Source of the DNA: Gemmobacter aquaticus
Lineage (GTDB): Bacteria > Pseudomonadota > Alphaproteobacteria > Rhodobacterales > Rhodobacteraceae
Assembly: GCF_007859075.1 (NCBI RefSeq)
Contig: NZ_VOAK01000020.1
Location: 186,001 to 250,000 of the forward strand
Reading direction: 5' to 3'
Length of the DNA: 64,000 nt
In this document: positions 9,456 to 17,518 of the stretch, one piece after another
Position numbering within the stretch: the first letter of the stretch is position 1
Layout: the number at the start of each line of letters is the position of its first letter
The notes under the pieces: model-generated
The model's database searches: none
What the model was told of the DNA's origin: nothing
The model's input: only the letters and a program-made list of their open reading frames with translations
Program-made: the position numbers and the translations under genes

Positions 9456-11201
9456 TCATGCTTCGGCCGCATCGTCCAGCCGCAGCTGTACCCGCGTCCG
9501 GCCGCCAAAGCTGTTCAGTTCCAGCCGTCCGGCAAGGTGAAAACGCCGGTGGCCGGGATTTTCAAGCGCGGGGCCAAGCGGTCCGTCGAAGGCGCCAAAG
9601 GCGATTGCCTCAAGCCGCGTGCCCATGCCGTCCCCGAAACTCAGCCTCAGATGCGACTCGCCGACACGGCGTGCCTGCACGGCCATGTCGGCAAAGGCAA
9701 AGCGCGGAGACGGAGATGAGGCGCCGAAGGGGCCGGCCGATTCGAGGCTCTCGATCAACTCGACCGTCGCCGCGGCAGGGGCGAGCATACCATCAAGGCG
9801 CAACTCCTGCGGCCCTTGCCGGTCGGCGCCCTGACGGGCAAGCAGTTCGGCCAGTCGTTCCATCGCTGCATCGAGGTGATCGCGCGCGACGGTCAGTCCG
9901 GCCGCCATCTTGTGCCCGCCTCCTTTCAGCAGCAGCCCCTCGGCCGCCACGCGCTGCACGGCTGCACCCAGATCGACACCATTCACCGACCGGGCCGATC
10001 CCTTGCCGATCTCTCCGTCAAGCCCGATGACCACGGCGGGGCGGTTTGTCGCCTCTTTGAGGCGCGCGGCCACGATGCCCACGACGCCCGGATGCCAGCC
10101 CTCGCCCGCCGCCCAGACGAGCGGGGCGTCGAGGCCGCGCGCCTCGGCCTGTGCGAGTGCAGCCGCACGGACGGCGGTTTCGATCTCGCGCCGTTCGGTG
10201 TTCAGCTGATCCAGGCGCGCGGCCAGAGCCTGCGCCTCGGCCTCGTCTGCCGTGGCAAGCAGCCGCGCGCCGAGATCGGCCTGCCCGATGCGACCGCCCG
10301 CATTGACACGAGGCCCCAGCAGAAAGCCAAGGGCATAGGTGGTGGGGGCCTGATCCATCCGGGCTACATCGGCAAGCGCCCGCAGACCCGCACGCTCGCG
10401 CCGCGCCATGACGCGCAGGCCCTGCCGCACGAAGGCGCGATTCACACCGATCAGCGGCGCTACATCCGCAACGGTTGCCAGCGCGACCAGATCGAGCATG
10501 GCCATCAGGTCAGGGCCCTGCACGCCTTCGGCACGCAATTGCCGGTTGGCCTCGACCAACATCAGAAAGACGACCGAAGCCGCACAGAGATGGGCGAGGC
10601 TTCCGTCTTCGTCCTGCCGGTTGGGGTTCACCACGGCAAGCGCGGGTGGCAAGGTCTCGCCGCCAAGGTGATGGTCGAGCACCACCACATCCGCACCCTT
10701 GGCGGCCTCGATGGGTTCGTGGCTCAGCGTGCCACAGTCGACGCAGATGATCAGGTCATGGGTCGCGGCAAGGCCCTGCATGGCGGGCACGTTGGGTCCG
10801 TACCCCTCGTCGATGCGGTCGGGGATGTAGAGCGTGGCATCCCGGCCCATCGCGCGCAGCCAGCAGATCAGCAAGGCCGCAGATGACCCGCCATCCACGT
10901 CATAATCGGCAAAGATCGCGATCCGCTCGTGCCGGGTTACGGCCTGCACAAAACGCGCGGCGGCCCGGCTCATGTCCCGCAGGCTGGCGGGGTCGGGCAA
11001 AAGGTCACGCAAGGCAGGGGCGAGATAGGTCTGCGCATCCCGCGCGGTCACGCCGCGCGTAGCCAGAATTTGGCACAGGGGCAGCGGCAAGCGGGTTTCC
11101 TGATGGATGGCTTCGGCGTGCCTGCGATCATCATCCGCAGGGCCCACCCAACGGCGTCCGGTCAGCGACGCCTCGACATTCAGAAATGCGCGTTCGATCA
11201 T
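9456..11201 (-). CDS. recJ: Single-stranded-DNA-specific exonuclease RecJ
   Basis: A 581-residue DHH-family 5'-3' exonuclease acting in RecF recombination and mismatch and base-excision repair. Motif I (ADYDVDGGSSAALL), the CVDCG block and the DHH motif (VLDHHLGG) lie in the first 180 residues. They are followed by ALGFLLGPRVNAGGRIG and the DHHA1 segment with KGGGHKMAAGLTV. The C-terminal OB-like domain ends FGGRTRVQLRLDD. Length and order match proteobacterial RecJ. It stands alone on the minus strand, with tRNA-Glu downstream. Confidence 0.96.
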   Translation of the reverse strand: MIERAFLNVEASLTGRRWVGPADDDRRHAEAIHQETRLPLPLCQILATRGVTARDAQTYLAPALRDLLPDPASLRDMSRAAARFVQAVTRHERIAIFADYDVDGGSSAALLICWLRAMGRDATLYIPDRIDEGYGPNVPAMQGLAATHDLIICVDCGTLSHEPIEAAKGADVVVLDHHLGGETLPPALAVVNPNRQDEDGSLAHLCAASVVFLMLVEANRQLRAEGVQGPDLMAMLDLVALATVADVAPLIGVNRAFVRQGLRVMARRERAGLRALADVARMDQAPTTYALGFLLGPRVNAGGRIGQADLGARLLATADEAEAQALAARLDQLNTERREIETAVRAAALAQAEARGLDAPLVWAAGEGWHPGVVGIVAARLKEATNRPAVVIGLDGEIGKGSARSVNGVDLGAAVQRVAAEGLLLKGGGHKMAAGLTVARDHLDAAMERLAELLARQGADRQGPQELRLDGMLAPAAATVELIESLESAGPFGASSPSPRFAFADMAVQARRVGESHLRLSFGDGMGTRLEAIAFGAFDGPLGPALENPGHRRFHLAGRLELNSFGGRTRVQLRLDDAAEA

Positions 11202-11257
11202 GCCGCAGGTCTGACGTGACGGGGGCCGCTCTGCAAGCCCCTCGTCACGCTGGCGCC

Positions 11258-11686
11258 TTACCAGTGGCCGGTATTGGGCATCGAGGCCCAGGGTTCGGCG
11301 GGAGGAAGGGCCGGGCCGCGCTGCAACAATTCGATCGACACGTTGTCGGGCGAGCGAACAAAGGCCATATGCCCGTCGCGCGGCGGGCGATTGATCACCA
11401 CGCCATTGGCCTGCAGATGGGCGCAGGTCGCGTAGATGTCATCCACCTGATAGGCGAGGTGGCCAAAATTCCGGCTGTCCGACGGAAGGCCGGTGTCGCC
11501 ATCCCAGTTGAAGGTCAACTCGACCGGGCATTCGGGCTGGCCGGGCGGTGCCATGAAAACCAGCGTGAAGCGACCATTTTCGTTTTCGATGCGGCGGATC
11601 TCTTCAAGGCCCAGCAGGCGGTAAAAGGCCATCGAGCGGTCCAGATCCAGCACGCGGACCATGGTGTGCAGGTAACGGGTGGGCAT
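11258..11686 (-). CDS. Glyoxalase/VOC-family protein, probable lactoylglutathione lyase
   Basis: A 142-residue protein of the vicinal-oxygen-chelate fold. The start at 11686 has GAAGGAG close upstream; an open frame extends further but lacks a site. It opens YLHTMVRVLDLDRSMAFY, the N-terminal metal-binding His and helix of glyoxalase I, and continues with GLEEIRR, LVFMAPP, PVELTFNWDG, FGHLAYQVDDI and DGHMAFVRSPDNVSIELLQR. These carry the expected His and Glu ligands. Likely role: isomerising the methylglyoxal-glutathione adduct to lactoylglutathione. Other VOC activities cannot be excluded. Confidence 0.82.
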   Translation of the reverse strand: MPTRYLHTMVRVLDLDRSMAFYRLLGLEEIRRIENENGRFTLVFMAPPGQPECPVELTFNWDGDTGLPSDSRNFGHLAYQVDDIYATCAHLQANGVVINRPPRDGHMAFVRSPDNVSIELLQRGPALPPAEPWASMPNTGHW

Positions 11687-11763
11687 TGCGCATCTCCTTC
11701 GTTTCCGCGCCGAAGCATAGGTTTCTTGGCCCAACATGCCAGCCCGAACTGCCGCAGGGGGCG

Positions 11764-13173
11764 TCAGAATTGCGATTCTATGCCCAACGAAACGCCAATC
11801 TGGCGGGTCTCGAACCGGCTGATGTTGGAATCTGTGGCCTGGGCATTCAGGGTCAGGCGGGGAACATAGCCCATCAGGCCGAATTTCACCGGCATGATGT
11901 CAAGGGCCAGGCCCAGCGTCTCATCCTCTCGCCCGTCGGTCACGCCAAAGGGGCCGAGCAGATAGGACGGGTAATCCTTGAGCCCCGCGATGATCGAGCC
12001 GCGCAGCCGCACATCGCCGATGGGGCGGGGCGGTTCATAGCTGATCTCGCCCGAAAGCGCGCTGTATTGCCGGTTCACGTCAGGCGCATCGCCATTGCGA
12101 TAGGCAGCGACCCAGGACAGCGTGCCCTGCGGCAGCGTCCATTGCCCCTCGAGTGCCAGCCCTAGGCTGGTCAGGTTTCCGTCGGGACGCCGGTTCCATT
12201 CGGAAAGCGCGCTTGTCTTGACCCAACTGTTCTCGCGGATGCGCAGGGGGGTCTCGGCCTCAAGCCTGACCGATGGGCCGGCGCTCTCTCCGGCCTCCCA
12301 GACATGACCGAGGCCGAGCGTCACCGATACCGGCCAGTCGCTGCCCGGCCAGCGGGTCTGGCGCATGACCGTTCCTTCGACCAGCGTGACGTTCAGGAAT
12401 TTACCGGACAGGCCGGGGGCCAGCGCCTGCGCCTCGGATGACAGGTCGTGGTAGGCGCCAAATGCGCGCAGTCCAAGAACGGTCTGCCCGTTGGCGTCGG
12501 CGGGTAGAGCATGGTCCAGCCGTGCCTGCATCACCGTTCGCACGCCAGAAAGTGCCAGCGAGGCGCCCGATTGCGGCCCGACATAGAACCAGTCATCGAT
12601 GGTGAGCCAGGCGCTGGACGATCCGCCATTCAGGTTATTGCTGGGCGAGATCGACAGGCTGAACGCCAGCCGCGTCGGATTCTGCCGGCGAACTTCGCGA
12701 AAATCCGCAACGGTGCGCTCATACTCGGCCTCATCGGGTGCTTCGTCCGTTGCGCGCCGCAGCCACATCTGTGCGGCCAGAAGGCGCCCGTCCTGCCATG
12801 CAGCATGGGCCGTATGGCGCGCAATGTCATAGCGCAGGGCCGGAGGCAGCCCCTCGGGTTTGCGACCGGCGGCGATCCAGGCGCGGCTTCCAGCCCTACG
12901 CCCCTCGGCGGTATCGCCCATGGCGGTTGCGCTGGCCGAGAGGATCAGCCAGGCGCGGGCGTCGTTTGGGTCGACCTCGACCAGACGCATGGCGATGGCG
13001 CGGGCCAAGGCCGGCTGCCCGGCCAGAACCGCACCCTGCGCGACGTCACGCGCCTCGTCCAGTGTCAGGGACTGTTCGGCAGCAACCTCTTCGCCACTGG
13101 CGGGCAGGGCGGCAAGTGCCATCCCCGCCACAAGTGCGATGCCGAGCGCCGCTTGCCTCAGCGCGGGTTGCAT
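11764..13173 (-). CDS. Slam/type XI-like outer-membrane protein: TPR domain plus beta-barrel
   Basis: A 469-residue exported protein. A signal peptide (MQPALRQAALGIALVAGMAL, cleaved near ASGEE) precedes an all-helical TPR-like region at about 30-170 (LAGQPALARAIAMRLVEVDP, then GDTAEGRRAG). From about 175 to the end it consists of alternating amphipathic strands, such as RLAFSLSISPSNNLNGG, ASLALSGVRTV, VSVTLGLGHVWEAG and FETRQIGVSLGIESQF, ending in Phe as outer-membrane barrels do. This TPR-then-barrel layout is that of Slam/NilB (DUF560) proteins, which move lipoproteins to the cell surface. The gene overlaps by 16 bp the end of a TbpB-like lipoprotein gene, the typical client arrangement. 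Another TPR-barrel porin is the alternative. Confidence 0.72.
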   Translation of the reverse strand: MQPALRQAALGIALVAGMALAALPASGEEVAAEQSLTLDEARDVAQGAVLAGQPALARAIAMRLVEVDPNDARAWLILSASATAMGDTAEGRRAGSRAWIAAGRKPEGLPPALRYDIARHTAHAAWQDGRLLAAQMWLRRATDEAPDEAEYERTVADFREVRRQNPTRLAFSLSISPSNNLNGGSSSAWLTIDDWFYVGPQSGASLALSGVRTVMQARLDHALPADANGQTVLGLRAFGAYHDLSSEAQALAPGLSGKFLNVTLVEGTVMRQTRWPGSDWPVSVTLGLGHVWEAGESAGPSVRLEAETPLRIRENSWVKTSALSEWNRRPDGNLTSLGLALEGQWTLPQGTLSWVAAYRNGDAPDVNRQYSALSGEISYEPPRPIGDVRLRGSIIAGLKDYPSYLLGPFGVTDGREDETLGLALDIMPVKFGLMGYVPRLTLNAQATDSNISRFETRQIGVSLGIESQF

Positions 13174-14114
13174 AGCGGCGAGGCGCCGGCCGTGTCACAG
13201 CGGGGCAAGGTGAAGGCCCCGTATTCCCAGATGTCGCTTTCGCCGCCAATCGGGTTGATCACCAGCGTGCCGCCGACATCGGTTGCCCCGCGGCCGCCAA
13301 AGAGGCCCGCGACCTTGCCGATCGAGAGGTTGGGATCGCCCGCAAACTCAACATCGCCCACGAAACGTCCGCTCTTGTTCATTTGCGTCGAGGGGAAGGC
13401 GATGGCGGTCAGCTGGTCTTCGGCATTCAGCGTTCCATCGCCATTCAGGTCGATTCGGCGTCCACGCGAATCCAGGAGCCAGCGGTTGTCGACGCCGCCA
13501 TTGACCAGATCGTTGGCGAAGTTCGCGTTGATCAGCGCATCACCGCGCACGCGGAGCGTCTGATTGGGACGCAGCGCATCCGGTAGGGTGTTGTTCGCCG
13601 TATCACCGGGAACAAAGACGCCGGCATAGGTGCCCGCATAGCTGAACTGGCCTTTTTCGGTGCCGTTGCTGAGGTTCGGCCGCGTGTAGGCATCAATCCG
13701 GGCAAAGGTGGTGCCGCCGAAGTGGCGGTTGAACTGCCCACCGTCCGCGACGGCCGCGACGCGCAGGTTGCCGCGCTCGTTCTCGCGCACCAGCGCAAGG
13801 TATTTCCGCTGGAGGCCGGTTTCCTGATAGGTAAAGGCGCGATAGCCCTGAATGTCGAGGCTGCTATCCCGACGGAAGGCCACTGCCTCGGGCGAGGACT
13901 GCAGGCCTTGCAGGTTCACCTGCAAGCTGCCGCCGTTTGCGGGGTTATAGGCGATCGAGCGCAGGTTCACCTTCACCGCATCCGGCACGGCCGTCGAGGT
14001 GTCGCTGCCACCGCCATCGCCGCCGCCATTGCCGGAACCGTCATCCTCGACCCACGGGCTGCCGCCGCAGGCTGCAAGCAGCATCATCGCCGCCAACGTC
14101 AATCTGAAATCCAT
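13158..14114 (-). CDS. TbpB-like surface lipoprotein, predicted client of the adjacent Slam-like protein
   Basis: A 318-residue lipoprotein. The signal peptide ends in the lipobox LLAAC with the lipidated Cys at residue 16, followed by a Gly/Ser/Asp-rich anchor (GSGNGGGDGGGSDTS). The rest is beta-rich. The last third carries the signature of transferrin-binding-protein-B barrels: KSGRFVGDVEF, then GLFGGRGATDVGGTLVINP (compare the GxFyGpxAxEvGG core), and EYGAFTLP. The start at 14114 gives a normal signal peptide; an in-frame ATG at 14126 is possible. It is first in a two-gene transcript with the Slam-like gene. The ligand is unknown: heme, metal, and host or particle surfaces are known targets of relatives. 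Confidence 0.75.
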   Translation of the reverse strand: MDFRLTLAAMMLLAACGGSPWVEDDGSGNGGGDGGGSDTSTAVPDAVKVNLRSIAYNPANGGSLQVNLQGLQSSPEAVAFRRDSSLDIQGYRAFTYQETGLQRKYLALVRENERGNLRVAAVADGGQFNRHFGGTTFARIDAYTRPNLSNGTEKGQFSYAGTYAGVFVPGDTANNTLPDALRPNQTLRVRGDALINANFANDLVNGGVDNRWLLDSRGRRIDLNGDGTLNAEDQLTAIAFPSTQMNKSGRFVGDVEFAGDPNLSIGKVAGLFGGRGATDVGGTLVINPIGGESDIWEYGAFTLPRCDTAGASPLCNPR

Positions 14115-14310
14115 GATACTGCCCATTGCTTGCCGGTTTTTCAGGCGAGTTTCTGCAGTTCGCCCCTGCAAGTCAATGTGATGGCGTGCGAATTCCCGGT
14201 GCGCGTGTCGCGCAGGACGCGATCTGCCTCAGCATCTTTCAGCATATCGCCTAGCCACCTGCACCCGCCGCAAGATATAGTTGCCGCCGACTCATAAAGG
14301 ATGCCCCGCC

Positions 14311-15216
14311 ATGCCGCTGACCCCGGACCAGATCGCCGAAATCGAAGCCCTGCGCGCCACGCCGCGACCCACGCTGCGCGCCGTGTCGGAAGGGATGGAG
14401 GCGCACCTTTACAAGGCGCATGAGGTGCTGGACCACGGCTTCGTCCGCGTCATCGACTATATGGGCAACGACGCCGCAATCGTGCAGGCGGCACGGGTCA
14501 GCTATGGCGCCGGCACGAAAAAGGTCAACGATGACAGCGGCCTGATCCGCTATTTGATGCGGCACTGGCATTCGACCCCGTTCGAGATGTGCGAGCTGAA
14601 GCTGCACGTCAAACTGCCGATCTTCGTCGCGCGCCAGTGGATCCGCCACCGCACCGCCAATGTGAACGAATACAGCGCCCGCTATTCGATCATGGACCGC
14701 GAATTCTATATCCCCGAGCCGCAGCACCTTGCGGCGCAATCGACCGTCAACAACCAGGGCCGTGGCGCCGTGCTTGAGGGGGCCGAGGCCGCGCGCGTGC
14801 TGGAGATCCTGAAATCCGACGCCGCCCGCAGCTATGACCATTACGAGGCGATGCTCAGCCAGGACGGCCAGCAGGGTCTGGCGCGCGAGCTGGCCCGCAT
14901 GAACCTGCCTGCCAATATCTATACGCAATGGTACTGGAAGGTTGACCTGCACAACCTGTTCCACTTCCTGCGCCTGCGCGCCGACGCCCATGCCCAATAC
15001 GAAATCCGCATCTATGCCGAGGCGATTGCCAAGGTCGTGGCCGACTGGGTTCCCGTGGCCTATGGCGCCTTCGAGGACTATCGCATGGGCGGCACCACCC
15101 TTTCCGCCAAAGCCATGGCCGTTCTGAAACGCCGCCTCGCCGGAGAGACCGTGACGCAGGAAGAAAGCGGCATGAGCAAAGGGGAATGGCGGGAGTTCAC
15201 GGAGGTTTGGGGGTGA
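14311..15216 (+). CDS. thyX: FAD-dependent thymidylate synthase ThyX
   Basis: A 301-residue flavoenzyme that methylates dUMP to dTMP using methylene-THF. The ThyX signature begins with RHRT at residues 112-115 and continues [11 protein letters not shown]. Other conserved parts are [28 protein letters not shown], the substrate Ser/Arg region [13 protein letters not shown], and the helix [18 protein letters not shown]. The ATG at 14311 is selected with AAAGG upstream. Its TGA overlaps a GTG start for the AT-rich gene that follows (GTGA). Confidence 0.96.
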   Translation: MPLTPDQIAEIEALRATPRPTLRAVSEGMEAHLYKAHEVLDHGFVRVIDYMGNDAAIVQAARVSYGAGTKKVNDDSGLIRYLMRHWHSTPFEMCELKLHVKLPIFVARQWIRHRTANVNEYSARYSIMDREFYIPEPQHLAAQSTVNNQGRGAVLEGAEAARVLEILKSDAARSYDHYEAMLSQDGQQGLARELARMNLPANIYTQWYWKVDLHNLFHFLRLRADAHAQYEIRIYAEAIAKVVADWVPVAYGAFEDYRMGGTTLSAKAMAVLKRRLAGETVTQEESGMSKGEWREFTEVWG

Positions 15217-16106
15217 ACATACTCGTCACAAAGCGCTTGAAGGACGAGAGGTGGCGTATCGGGGGAGCCGTCCCTGCTATGGGAGACAGGAAACTTCGCG
15301 TCCATCACCTGAGTTATGACGATGTTCTGGACGCTCATTTTGCGATTGCTGACTTCTTTTATCGAGACGAGTATGGGATGGCAGGAGTCGGTTATCGAAA
15401 TTTGGACCTATTTATCTCAACGGTTGAACGTCAATTTGTAGAGTTTGGTGGAGTTCAGCTTTCTCGTAATGAGTTTGAAGATATCGCAACCCTGCTCTAC
15501 GGTATAATAAAAAACCATCCTTTCTATGATGCGAACAAACGGACAGCTTTTCTTTGCGCGCTTCTGCAACTGCACAGACTTGGGCGCCGGATAACCGTAA
15601 GTGAGAAGGAATTTGAGAATTTGATGGTGGAGATAGCAGATGACTCAATTCTTCGTAAGTCAGCGCTGAAGGACCTGCAAAAGGATAATGTTCCAAGGCC
15701 AGAAATTACATACCTTGCTCGGTATCTGCAGAAGAACTCTCGCAAGAACGCGAGACTGGAGCGAACTGTAAAGTTTAGGGAGCTTCGTGAGATTGTGGAG
15801 AAGAACGGATTTAAGTTCACAACCCCCTATCGTGGAACAATAGACATTGTGAAAGTTGAGGAGAGGCGTATCCCGAGATTTTTTTGGGGTGACAGAATTG
15901 AAAGAACAAACAAGGTTATAGCGAGCATCGCATATCATGGTGAGGGCGTGGATGTGCCGGACAATACCGTGAGTCTAATTCGGCAGGGGTGTGGACTTAC
16001 GGATCAGGATGGGTTCGATGGTGAAGTCCTCCTTCGTGATGCGACGCCAACTTTTCAAATGATAAAAAGCTACAGGACGGCATTGCAGAACTTGGCTTAT
16101 CGGTAG
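15213..16106 (+). CDS. Doc/Fic-type toxin with a HicA-like C-terminal domain (AT-rich, acquired)
   Basis: A 297-residue protein not typical of its surroundings: one sampled 60-base stretch (15481-15540) has 23 G/C and another (15781-15840) has 27, against well over 60% around it. The first 190 residues carry the Doc catalytic loop [13 protein letters not shown], with His, Asp, Asn, Lys and Arg all in place, after VGYRNLDLF. Fic/Doc enzymes transfer AMP or phosphate to targets such as EF-Tu. Residues about 195-297 look like a HicA/dsRBD fold: [16 protein letters not shown], then [20 protein letters not shown]. The canonical HicA Gly-Ser-His is not seen. Start GTG 15213 has GGAGG seven bases upstream and overlaps thyX; ATG 15279 is the alternative. 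No antitoxin gene is adjacent. Confidence 0.72.
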   Translation: MNILVTKRLKDERWRIGGAVPAMGDRKLRVHHLSYDDVLDAHFAIADFFYRDEYGMAGVGYRNLDLFISTVERQFVEFGGVQLSRNEFEDIATLLYGIIKNHPFYDANKRTAFLCALLQLHRLGRRITVSEKEFENLMVEIADDSILRKSALKDLQKDNVPRPEITYLARYLQKNSRKNARLERTVKFRELREIVEKNGFKFTTPYRGTIDIVKVEERRIPRFFWGDRIERTNKVIASIAYHGEGVDVPDNTVSLIRQGCGLTDQDGFDGEVLLRDATPTFQMIKSYRTALQNLAYR

Positions 16107-16183
16107 TGGTGATTTTCGTAAATTCCCCGATACTGATTTCGGCACGACGATCGCTGTAGGTGCTGTCGCAATGACGCGAAAAA

Positions 16184-16215
16184 GTTGCCCGCTGTGTTGG
16201 TCTTCGGCGGGCAAC
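16184..16215 (+). terminator. Hairpin downstream of the Doc-like gene
   Basis: GTTGCCCGC at 16184-16192 pairs perfectly with GCGGGCAAC at 16207-16215 around a 14-base loop. There is no T-tract. It lies 78 bp after the toxin stop and just before the next ribosome-binding site, so it may end the inserted transcript or shield the next gene's leader. Confidence 0.45.
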
Positions 16216-16245
16216 GCGCTACCTCCTTCTGCAAAGGAGAATGCC

Positions 16246-16647
16246 ATGCCCCTCGTCACGCTTTATCTTTCGACCTTCATCACCTTCCTCGCCCTTGATG
16301 CGGTGATGCTGCGCTATGTGATGCAGCCCTTGTTTGCGCGTCACATCGGCCCGCTGCTCGCCGATCCGATCCGGCTTGGACCGGCGGCGGTGTTCTATGC
16401 GGCCTATATCGCGGGGCTGATCTGGCTGGTGTCGCTGCCCGCGCTCAGAACCGGCAGCGGGGTCTGGTTGCAGGCGGCGGTACTGGGCTTCATGGCCTAT
16501 GGAACCTATGAATTCACCAGCTACGCCGTGATGCGCGACTGGCATTGGTCGATGGTGGCAACCGATGTGGTCTGGGGCACCATCCTGACCGCGTTCTCCG
16601 CTGCGGTCGGGGTGTGGGTCACCCGTGCCCTTGGCCTTGCCGCTTGA
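16246..16647 (+). CDS. Small inner-membrane protein, DUF2177 family
   Basis: A 133-residue protein of unknown function with four predicted membrane helices: LVTLYLSTFITFLALDAVML, the FYAAYIAGLIWLVSL stretch, AAVLGFMAYGTYEFTSYAV, and VVWGTILTAFSAAVGVWV. The conserved DUF2177 pattern is visible as LDAVMLRYVMQPLF and TYEFTSYAVMRDW followed by DVVWGT. The start at 16246 has AAAGGAG six bases upstream; a longer in-frame start would absorb non-conserved sequence from the preceding hairpin. No operon partner gives a functional hint. Confidence 0.82.
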   Translation: MPLVTLYLSTFITFLALDAVMLRYVMQPLFARHIGPLLADPIRLGPAAVFYAAYIAGLIWLVSLPALRTGSGVWLQAAVLGFMAYGTYEFTSYAVMRDWHWSMVATDVVWGTILTAFSAAVGVWVTRALGLAA

Positions 16648-16704
16648 TCTTTGCCGGGGCGGGGGCCATACCCGCCCTGACCGATCCTGCATCAGGGGCA
16701 CGCG

Positions 16705-17031
16705 ATGATCCTTTACGGCATTCCCACCTGTGACACCTGCAAGAAGGCGCTGAAGGCGCTTGAGGGGGCAGGCCACGCAGTCAGCTTTCGCGACATCCGC
16801 AAGGACCCGCTGTCCGAGGCCGAGATTGCGCGTCTGGTGATCGAGTTCGGCGACCGGCTGATCAACAAGACCTCGACCACCTATCGCGGGTTCAACGATT
16901 TCCTCAAGGCATCCGAGCCAGAGGCCCAGATCGCCGCGCAGCCCACGGTGATGAAGCGCCCGGTGATCGAGGATGACGGGCGGTTCTTCCTTGGCTGGGA
17001 CGATGCGGTGCAATCGGCCCTTCTGAAATGA
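16705..17031 (+). CDS. ArsC/Spx-like thioredoxin-fold protein
   Basis: A 108-residue cytoplasmic protein of the ArsC/YffB family. It starts ILYGIPTCDTCKKALKAL, with the CxxC at the ArsC active-site position. It then has FRDIRKDPLSEAEI and the substrate-side strand QPTVMKRPVIEDDGRFFLGW, where the arginine corresponds to the ArsC anion-binding Arg. Relatives act as glutaredoxin-linked arsenate reductases or as proteins of unknown redox role. There is no arsenic-resistance neighbour, so an arsenic function is not supported by context. Confidence 0.82.
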   Translation: MILYGIPTCDTCKKALKALEGAGHAVSFRDIRKDPLSEAEIARLVIEFGDRLINKTSTTYRGFNDFLKASEPEAQIAAQPTVMKRPVIEDDGRFFLGWDDAVQSALLK

Positions 17032-17035
17032 AGAA

Positions 17036-17053
17036 CGGCCCCGACAGGGGCCG
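17036..17053. terminator. Hairpin between the convergent ArsC-like and cold-shock genes
   Basis: CGGCCCC at 17036-17042 and GGGGCCG at 17047-17053 form a perfect 7-bp GC stem with loop GACA, starting 5 bases after the ArsC-like stop. It is positioned to stop transcription from either side. Confidence 0.65.
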
Positions 17054-17091
17054 CCCATGGCATCTCCCGGAGGTCCGGGCCGGTGCTGCAA

Positions 17092-17298
17092 TCAGAGAAG
17101 CTTGAGATCCGAGGCCGACGCCCGGCCGTCGCGGCCCGACTGCAGTTCGAAGGCGATCTTCTGATTGTCGTTCAGACCTTTCAGCCCGGCGCGCTCGACG
17201 GCCGAGATGTGGACGAATACGTCTTTGCCGCCATCATCGGGCGCGATGAATCCATAACCCTTGGTGGCGTTGAACCATTTCACGGTGCCGGTCGGCAT
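17092..17298 (-). CDS. Cold-shock domain protein (CspA family)
   Basis: A 68-residue single OB-fold RNA chaperone. Both nucleic-acid motifs are intact: RNP1 (KGYGFIAPDD) and RNP2 (DVFVHISAVE), after the standard opening GTVKWFNATKGYG. AAAGGAG lies just upstream of the ATG at 17298. The 220-bp gap upstream (17299-17518) is long enough for the structured leader common for csp genes, but I see no clear secondary structure in it apart from the hairpin at its far end that belongs to thrS. Confidence 0.95.
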   Translation of the reverse strand: MPTGTVKWFNATKGYGFIAPDDGGKDVFVHISAVERAGLKGLNDNQKIAFELQSGRDGRASASDLKLL

Positions 17299-17456
17299 TC
17301 CGCTTCTCCTTTGTCAGACATCCCGGGGCGAGATTGCCGCGGGTCGTGCAGCCAGGTCTTCCACTTCTCCGGCTGCCTGCTGGCAGGAGGCGGTCGAAAG
17401 TCTGTCGTCACGCAAAGGATGATGCCATGGAACAGACAAAAATCAACACTATTTGA

Positions 17457-17479
17457 TCAAGCGGCCAAGGGCCGCCTGA
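17457..17479 (-). terminator. Terminator-like hairpin downstream of thrS
   Basis: On the minus strand TCAGGCGGCC pairs with GGCCGCTTGA around loop CTT (10 bp, one G-T), 40 bp past the thrS stop. Read on the plus strand the same hairpin is followed by an AT-rich stretch with five consecutive T (attatttttc), so it could work both ways. Confidence 0.6.
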
Positions 17480-17518
17480 TTCATTATTTTTCGATGATCT
17501 GCCAGATACTTGGCAGGA

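Noticed and set aside
16705-17031. Arsenic-resistance gene
   Set aside because: The protein is ArsC-like in fold, but there is no arsR, arsB or acr3 near it; the fold is shared by general redox proteins.
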